Virus record (IMG/VR): IMGVR_UViG_3300032236_001323
Location: 1-50,091 of that record
From: a virus
Reading direction: 5' to 3' (one strand)
DNA: 50,091 bases
Every line of letters starts with the position of its first letter. Position 1 is the first letter of the stretch. Positions 44,972 to 50,091 of the stretch are shown in pieces. The translations under genes were made by a program, and so were the position numbers. Below the pieces are notes generated by a model. It had not been told where the DNA came from. It did not search any database and saw nothing but the letters and a program-made list of their open reading frames with translations.

Positions 44972-47823
44972 TGGCAAATCCACAACTACCTATTCAAGCA
45001 GGCAGCAATCTTCCAGGGCTAGACACGCGCGATGAAGACTTAGAAAAAGCGCAAGAACAAGAAGCCGATATGGAAGCCTATGAGGCTGAACTTGGCCTTG
45101 ATGCTGATGAGGTAGAAGAAGAACTTATTGAACTGGAAGACGGTTCTGTTGTAGTTAACTTTCAAGAAAAGAAATCTCCACAACAAGACCCAGAGTTTTA
45201 TGCAAACTTGGCAGAAGTGTTTGATGATCAGACACTTCAGTCTCTTGCTGTAGAGTTTTTAGATTTTATTGACGTAGACAAAGAAGCACGTTCAGAGCGA
45301 GACAAACAGTATGAAGAAGGATTACGTAGAACAGGACTTGGCAAAGATGCACCTGGCGGCGCAACGTTTGATGGCGCGTCTAAGGTTGTTCATCCTGTCA
45401 TGGCGGAAGCCTGCGTAGACTTTGCTGCGTCTGCTGCCAAAGAATTACTACCTTGCGACGGTCTGGTTAAGACTGACATCAAAGGCAATGCTGATCAAAT
45501 AAAATCCAAAACTGCAGAACGTAAAGCAAACTTTATGAACTGGCAGTTGACAGAACAAATCCCCGAATACCGAGATGAGATGGAACAACTGTTTACTCAG
45601 TTGCCACTTGGCGGTTCACAGTTCTTAAAATGGCGCTTTGATTCTGAGCAGCGCCGTCCTACCTGTGAGTGGGTCGCAATCGACAATATCCTATTACCGT
45701 ACTCTTCTACAAACTTCTACACATCCCCACGGGTAACAGAAGTACAGGACATTACAGAAGATACGTTCTTACAGCGCGTTGAGGCTGGTATCTACCGTGA
45801 TATCGACTCACAATATTCGTCTGATGCGCCACTTACAGATCAAACTCGGTCTGAAAAAGCAAACGCAAAGATCGAGGGTAAGTCTGAGCCATCGAAGAAT
45901 ATTGACGGCCTGCGTCGCATTTACGAGATCACCTGCTTCATTCGTTTAGAAGATGATCCCTTAACTGACGGTCGTCGCGCCCCATACATTTTAACAATTG
46001 ACGAGTCCTCTTCTAAGGTACTCGCACTTTATCGCAACTGGGAAGCGAATGATGAGAAGCTCGAAAAACTGGATTGGTATGTTGAGTTCAAATTCATTCC
46101 TTGGCGCGGTGCTTATGCTATTGGTCTCCCCCATCTTATTGGTGGGCTCTCTGCTGCTCTTACTGGTTCTCTACGCGCTCTGCTTGATGCTGCTCATATC
46201 AACAACAGTCAGACGATGCTTAAGCTCAAAGGTGGACGAATTGGTGGCCAGAGTGACAGAATTGAACCCACTCAAGTAATTGAGATTGAAGGCGCCCCTG
46301 GTGTTGACGACGTTCGCAAGATTGCGATGCCAATGCCATTTAACCAGCCATCTTCTGTGCTGTATAACCTTCTCGGTTGGTTGACAGACGCAGCTAAAGG
46401 TGTTGTAACTACCGCCGAAGAAAAAATTGGCGAAGCAAACAACAACATGCCAGTTGGCACAGCCCAAGCTCTGATTGAGCAAGGTGCTAAGGTGTTCTCT
46501 GCAATTCATGCACGCATGCACCGAAGCCAAGCTAAGTCTTTGGCAATTGTTTCTCGTCTTAACCACTGGTACCTCGATGAGATGGACAACCAGTCTGGTG
46601 AAGAGATTCGCGTACGTGACTTTGCGTCAAACAACGACATCCGTCCAGTTTCAGATCCTAACATTTTCTCTGAGACACAGCGTGTTGCACAAAACCAAGC
46701 CCTCCTACAGATGGCTACTTCAGCGCCTCCAGGAATGTTTGACATTCGTGGTGTGTATCGCCGAGTATTGGAACAACTTAAAGTTCCAAACATCGATGAA
46801 GTATTGCCAAACCCATTAGGCGCAGCAGAATCGAATCCCGCGTTAGAAAACGTATCGATGACAATGGGACGCCCTGCTGCTGCCTATCCTGATCAAGACC
46901 ATATTGCACACATCCGCGTTCACTTAGATTATGCTAATAATCCAGCTTACGGCGGTAACCCAGTTATTGGTCCTGTGTTTGCACCGCACGCGCTAGAGCA
47001 CATCAAGCAGCACTTGACATTGCACTATTTGCAATCCATGCGTGCTTATGTGGCAGAAGCGTCTGGTGGCAAGGATACATTGGACTTGCATCAAGAAAAA
47101 CCACTGGACTTGGACGCACAGCAAGCTCTTGCACTGGCTTCACAGATGGTCAGCCAAGACGCTCAGCAAAACATGGCGCAGTATGTACAGCAGATCCAAG
47201 CATTGGCTCAAAAAGTGGCTCAAGCTCAGCAACAAGCTCAGCAAAATGCCGCAGCTGCCGATCCAACTGCTCAGGTATTGCTCAAGACCCAGATGGCAGA
47301 GACACAACGCAAACAAGCCGAATCTCAGGCACGTATGCAGCTCGAAGCCTCCCAGGACAAGCAAGATTACCAGCTCAAGATTGCAGAGTTGCAGCAAAAA
47401 GTGGCCGAGTTGCAAACCAAGTACCAAACTCAAACTGCTATCGACTCCAACAAAAACGCTACGCAGATTGCTATGGCCGATATTAACAACGCCTCAAGAG
47501 AGCGTATTGCTGCTATCCAAGCAAATGCCGCTCTCTCAAGCGATCAGTTGGCATTAGCTCACGAACAGAACATGACTGCTATGGAAGCATCACAGCAAGC
47601 CGATCAAGCTATTCGTCAGCATGGCCTAGAAATTGAACAACAGGCATTCCAGCAACAAGCTGAACAAGTCAAGCAACAAATTGCCGCGCAACAGCAGGCA
47701 CAAGCTGCTGCCCAGCAGCATCAGCAGCAATTAGTACAAAATGCCCAGCAGCATCAACAGGCATTACAACAACAAGCAGCAGCACCACAACCAACGCAAC
47801 AACCCCCTATCGAAGGACAATAA
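44971..47823 (+). CDS. Large podovirus portal protein with Gln-rich barrel-like tail, 950 aa
   Basis: Residues about 100-700 follow podoviral portal patterns (YEEGLRRTGLGKDAPGGATF, VVHPVMAEACVDFAASAAKE, later LDAAHINNSQTMLKLKGGR). Residues about 705-950 are a Gln/Ala-rich coiled coil with repeated QQAQQ, KVAELQTKY and similar blocks, plausibly a long helical barrel entering the capsid as in P22 gp1. The acidic N-terminal 90 residues are unusual. The portal forms the dodecameric DNA channel and binds the terminase. Confidence 0.85.
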   Translation: MANPQLPIQAGSNLPGLDTRDEDLEKAQEQEADMEAYEAELGLDADEVEEELIELEDGSVVVNFQEKKSPQQDPEFYANLAEVFDDQTLQSLAVEFLDFIDVDKEARSERDKQYEEGLRRTGLGKDAPGGATFDGASKVVHPVMAEACVDFAASAAKELLPCDGLVKTDIKGNADQIKSKTAERKANFMNWQLTEQIPEYRDEMEQLFTQLPLGGSQFLKWRFDSEQRRPTCEWVAIDNILLPYSSTNFYTSPRVTEVQDITEDTFLQRVEAGIYRDIDSQYSSDAPLTDQTRSEKANAKIEGKSEPSKNIDGLRRIYEITCFIRLEDDPLTDGRRAPYILTIDESSSKVLALYRNWEANDEKLEKLDWYVEFKFIPWRGAYAIGLPHLIGGLSAALTGSLRALLDAAHINNSQTMLKLKGGRIGGQSDRIEPTQVIEIEGAPGVDDVRKIAMPMPFNQPSSVLYNLLGWLTDAAKGVVTTAEEKIGEANNNMPVGTAQALIEQGAKVFSAIHARMHRSQAKSLAIVSRLNHWYLDEMDNQSGEEIRVRDFASNNDIRPVSDPNIFSETQRVAQNQALLQMATSAPPGMFDIRGVYRRVLEQLKVPNIDEVLPNPLGAAESNPALENVSMTMGRPAAAYPDQDHIAHIRVHLDYANNPAYGGNPVIGPVFAPHALEHIKQHLTLHYLQSMRAYVAEASGGKDTLDLHQEKPLDLDAQQALALASQMVSQDAQQNMAQYVQQIQALAQKVAQAQQQAQQNAAAADPTAQVLLKTQMAETQRKQAESQARMQLEASQDKQDYQLKIAELQQKVAELQTKYQTQTAIDSNKNATQIAMADINNASRERIAAIQANAALSSDQLALAHEQNMTAMEASQQADQAIRQHGLEIEQQAFQQQAEQVKQQIAAQQQAQAAAQQHQQQLVQNAQQHQQALQQQAAAPQPTQQPPIEGQ

Positions 47824-47824
47824 A

Positions 47825-48052
47825 ATGGCAAAAAACCCACAAGACGGCGGCGAATTAGGCTTCCGTAAGTCTTACAAAATGACCGGCACCCCTGGTTATG
47901 CTGGCGGCCCTGGCGAAACAACAATCGACAAAGGCAATTCTGGTAGCAAGCGTTCTAACAATGCAGTATTGAATCAGAACAAAATGGCTAAAGACAGCAA
48001 AGTTGGCCCAGGTAAGAATCTTAAAGATATCGACGGCGGAAACTTTTATTAA
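47825..48052 (+). CDS. Small virion-region protein, 75 aa
   Basis: From ATG 47825 (MAKNPQDGGELGFRKSYKMT) the protein is Gly/Lys/Asn-rich with GTPGYAGGPGETTIDKGNSG. The GAAGGA site overlaps the end of the portal gene. Flexible composition suggests a decoration or DNA-associated minor protein, unproven. Confidence 0.6.
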   Translation: MAKNPQDGGELGFRKSYKMTGTPGYAGGPGETTIDKGNSGSKRSNNAVLNQNKMAKDSKVGPGKNLKDIDGGNFY

Positions 48053-48058
48053 TAGCTG

Positions 48059-48080
48059 GGGCGGAAAACTCGCCCTGTTT
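48059..48080 (+). terminator. Hairpin terminator fused to promoter P6
   Basis: GGGCG (48059-48063) pairs with CGCCC (48071-48075) around GAAAACT, followed by TGTTT, the last T's of which belong to the promoter motif. Confidence 0.6.
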
Positions 48081-48091
48081 GCATTATTATT
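48078..48091 (+). promoter_or_regulatory. Phage extended -10 promoter motif, copy P6 (capsid genes)
   Basis: TTTGCATTATTATT followed by AATATG. The ATG at 48095 is exactly 6 nt after the ATTATT hexamer, again without a ribosome binding site, implying a leaderless mRNA. Confidence 0.72.
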
Positions 48092-48094
48092 AAT

Positions 48095-48286
48095 ATGAAA
48101 GACTTTTTGTCACAAATTATTGCGCGTACGCGCGATGAACAAACCAAATTGGCGGATACTCTCACCGCTGGTGCTAATGTCAATTCCTTTGAGGATTATC
48201 AGCGTTTAGTTGGTAGATACGAAGGATTTAAAGAAGTACTTGACATTATTAATGAAATTTTGAGAGAGGACGAAGAAGACCTGTAA
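48095..48286 (+). CDS. Small acidic helical protein, 63 aa
   Basis: MKDFLSQIIARTRDEQTKLA then TAGANVNSFEDYQRLVGRYE is helical with an acidic end (REDEEDL). It starts directly at promoter P6. Such small proteins often precede scaffold genes; function unknown. Confidence 0.62.
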   Translation: MKDFLSQIIARTRDEQTKLADTLTAGANVNSFEDYQRLVGRYEGFKEVLDIINEILREDEEDL

Positions 48287-48306
48287 AGGTTAAGGAGCAC
48301 TGGATA

Positions 48307-48744
48307 GTGTTTGATTTAAAAGGCAACGAAGAGCCGGATACAAGATCGGAATTAGAATGTTTTCCCGATATTGATACTGGTATCGAAGTAGCTGGTGACC
48401 GTGTTTTAGTTCAACTACGACGCGAAAAGTCAACCAGTAAAGGCGGAATCATCCTTGTGGATGAAACCAGACAGACGTTACGTTTCAATGAGACAGTTGC
48501 AAAAGTGCGCCAAATTGGCCCTTTAGCATATAAGTCACCTGAAGACTTAACCCCATGGATCGAAGGTCCTTGGTGTAAAGAAGGTGATTTAGTTCGTACT
48601 ATTAAGTACGGCGGCGACCGTTTTGTTGTGCAGCCAGATGACGAAGGCGCCCCAGTGGTGTTTATTACTCTTCAGGCACGTGAAATCATCTCTCGCATTA
48701 AGAATTTTGAATATGCGCAGAAGATGAAAGCGTTTGTGGACTAA
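48307..48744 (+). CDS. GroES-like co-chaperonin, 145 aa
   Basis: AGDRVLVQLRREKSTSKGGI then LVDETRQTLRFNETVAKVRQ and IGPLAYK...EGDLVRTIKYGGDRF follow the GroES beta-barrel with a mobile-loop-like segment, as in phage co-chaperonins. It could replace host GroES on GroEL to fold the capsid protein, as T4 gp31 does; here that is inference. It starts at GTG 48307 with TAAGGAG 9 nt upstream. Confidence 0.75.
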   Translation: MFDLKGNEEPDTRSELECFPDIDTGIEVAGDRVLVQLRREKSTSKGGIILVDETRQTLRFNETVAKVRQIGPLAYKSPEDLTPWIEGPWCKEGDLVRTIKYGGDRFVVQPDDEGAPVVFITLQAREIISRIKNFEYAQKMKAFVD

Positions 48745-48759
48745 TTTTGAAAGAAAATT

Positions 48760-49743
48760 ATGGCAGAAAATGAAAATGATATTCCCGTCAAGGAACAAGA
48801 AGACGGTTCTGTACTCGTAAAAGTAGATCTCCCAGACGAGATTGAAGTCGAGGAAGAAAAAGAAGACGGCAAAGTCGAAGCCGTAGACGATCGAACTGAT
48901 GAAGAGCGTGAGGAAGATCACGACGAAGAGCAAGACGCCGAAACAGACGACGAGCGCGAAAGAATCCGCGAAGCACGGCGTGAAGAACGCAAGCTAAAGA
49001 AAGAATTAGCTAAGCAACGCGAATATACCGCTAAAAACAAGATTAACGCACTTGAGAAACGCAACGAAGAGCTTGCAAAGCGCTTAGCCCATTTAGAAAA
49101 TGGTGCAGCATCGCTAAAAATTGCGCAAATCGACAAAGCAGTGGAAGATGAAGCCACTAGGGTCGAATATGCCAAGATGAAGATGCTACAAGCAGCCCAA
49201 TCAGGCGACGCAGCAGCTCAGGTGGAGTATTTGGAACAGTTAACAGACGCCAAACAGCGTTTGCAACAAATCCAAAACTATAAAAAGCAGCAACTTGACG
49301 CTGTTAAGTCACCAAAGCAAAATGTACCAAATCCGGTATCGGAAGAAGTACAGCGTAAAGCGCAAAAGTGGCTTAAAAAGAATTCGTGGTTTGATCCACA
49401 AGCTCAAGATACAGATAGTAGAATTGCCAAGGTAATTGACCAAGAGCTCGCTCAAGACGGATGGGATCCAAGTGATTCCGAGTACTGGGAAGAGTTAGAT
49501 AATCGGTTATCAGCACGTCTGCCACACCGCTATACAGCAAAAGGTGGCAAAGAGAGTAAGCGCTCCCCTGGACCAACAGCGTCTAGTAGAGTAGCAAACG
49601 CATCATCAGCAAAACCAGGCACAATCACATTATCGCGTGATCGTGTTCAGGCGATTAAAGATGCTGGTGCATGGGACGATGTTGAAAGACGAAACAAAAT
49701 GATCCGTGCATACGCACAATATGATCGTCAAAATAAAGGTTAA
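48760..49743 (+). CDS. Capsid scaffolding protein, 327 aa
   Basis: The N-terminal 75 residues are extremely acidic (DEIEVEEEKEDGKVEAVDDR...), the centre is a charged coiled coil (about 75-190) and the C-terminal part is basic. This polarity and the position between portal and capsid genes fit a T7/P22-type scaffold that shapes the prohead and leaves before maturation. Confidence 0.75.
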   Translation: MAENENDIPVKEQEDGSVLVKVDLPDEIEVEEEKEDGKVEAVDDRTDEEREEDHDEEQDAETDDERERIREARREERKLKKELAKQREYTAKNKINALEKRNEELAKRLAHLENGAASLKIAQIDKAVEDEATRVEYAKMKMLQAAQSGDAAAQVEYLEQLTDAKQRLQQIQNYKKQQLDAVKSPKQNVPNPVSEEVQRKAQKWLKKNSWFDPQAQDTDSRIAKVIDQELAQDGWDPSDSEYWEELDNRLSARLPHRYTAKGGKESKRSPGPTASSRVANASSAKPGTITLSRDRVQAIKDAGAWDDVERRNKMIRAYAQYDRQNKG

Positions 49744-49748
49744 TTAAA

Positions 49749-50091
49749 ATGGCAAATCCAAGAATCAAACGAGATAGCGCTTCCCGTGACTTAGATGATC
49801 GCTTAGCCGATCGCGCACAGGAAGTAATGGAGAGAGCAATTACTGCTTCTCCTGATGACATTGCACGTCGTGAACGCCTTGATGCGTTTAGAGACAAGTG
49901 GGCAAATAGTGCGTTGCCCGATATTCCAGCGAATGCTATTCCTGGAATGCACTTGTGTTGGTTGTCTTCAACCAATACTTACGACAGTATCGACAAACGT
50001 ATGGCGTTGGGTTATGAGCCAGTTAAAGCCGGAGAATTAGGAAAAGGCTTTGAAGGACTAGGCAAGATGAGCTCGGGCAAGTTTGAAGGCT
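49749..50091 (+). CDS. Capsid-region protein (N-terminal 114 aa, runs off the window)
   Basis: MANPRIKRDSASRDLDDRLA starts the frame, followed by ERLDAFRDKWANSALPDIPA and HLCWLSSTNTYDSIDKRMAL and a Gly-rich segment. This resembles conserved proteins I recall just upstream of major capsid genes (pattern HxCWLTTTNxxDxIxxRMxLGYEPV). It is open to the last base. Whether it is the capsid protein itself or an accessory cannot be decided here. Confidence 0.62.
   Translation, partial: MANPRIKRDSASRDLDDRLADRAQEVMERAITASPDDIARRERLDAFRDKWANSALPDIPANAIPGMHLCWLSSTNTYDSIDKRMALGYEPVKAGELGKGFEGLGKMSSGKFEG

Noticed and set aside
1-50091. CRISPR arrays, tRNA genes, integrase and insertion sequences
   Set aside because: I looked for regularly spaced repeats, T-loop/acceptor patterns, and transposase or recombinase motifs and saw none; a tRNA scan would be needed to be sure about tRNAs.

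Overview
The window is a continuous stretch of a tailed bacteriophage genome, most likely a podovirus-type (short-tailed) phage of an aquatic proteobacterium. Virion genes resemble P22-type modules (large portal, gp4-like and gp10-like head-closure/tail proteins) and T7-type modules (adaptor, scaffold, ejected internal proteins with a murein transglycosylase). There is no integrase, no phage RNA polymerase and no tRNA gene that I can see. Host assignment is inference only: moderate G+C, a cobalamin-dependent ribonucleotide reductase and protein families common in freshwater/marine phages.

Layout. 1-2.5 kb: end of a receptor-binding/tail gene, small tail genes and a lysis cassette (holin-like proteins, Rz with nested Rz1). 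2.5-3.0 kb: GH24 endolysin. 3.1-9.5 kb: tail and head-closure proteins. 9.6-16.7 kb: acetyltransferase and large ejected/internal virion proteins, one with a transglycosylase domain and one with a C-terminal ADP-ribosyltransferase-like domain. All of these are on the plus strand. 16.7-35.4 kb, minus strand: replication and nucleotide metabolism (family A DNA polymerase, HNH endonucleases, class II RNR, DUF2815 ssDNA-binding protein, DUF2800 PD-(D/E)XK nuclease, small terminase-like protein, SNF2 helicase, VRR-NUC nuclease, 2OG oxygenase, cupins, primase-helicase). 35.8-40.4 kb, minus strand: an early operon of about 19 mostly tiny genes, including a truncated sigma factor. 40.4-41.5 kb: a non-coding divergent control hub. 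41.5-50.1 kb, plus strand: Hint-domain protein, large terminase, portal, GroES-like co-chaperonin, scaffold and the start of a capsid-region gene. The major capsid gene would lie just past the right edge. The window start looks like tail-fibre sequence, so the window may be most of one circularly permuted genome.

Regulation is the most striking part. At least twelve intergenic or gene-edge copies of TTTGCATTATTATA, always oriented with the downstream genes, mark nearly every operon. The motif reads as an extended -10 promoter (TGC plus ATTATT) with no -35. The phage encodes a sigma factor with regions 1.2-3 but no region 4, and separately a 103-aa region-4-like helix-turn-helix protein. Three genes start exactly 6 nt after the ATTATT hexamer, so they would be leaderless mRNAs. 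Several motif copies sit directly behind a hairpin terminator, giving terminator-promoter cassettes. A consensus-like host sigma-70 promoter near 40.54 kb drives the early operon containing the sigma gene, which suggests a cascade: host sigma-70, then phage sigma, then replication and virion genes.

Other highlights are two copies of a roughly 125-bp inverted-repeat iteron element (35.6 and 41.3 kb), a Fur-box-like sequence flanked by two identical TetR-like palindromes (40.9-41.0 kb), a stand-alone degenerate intein-like (Hint) gene overlapping the terminase start, a nuclease gene that appears to start at an ATT codon, and a potential pseudoknotted leader near 24.9 kb.
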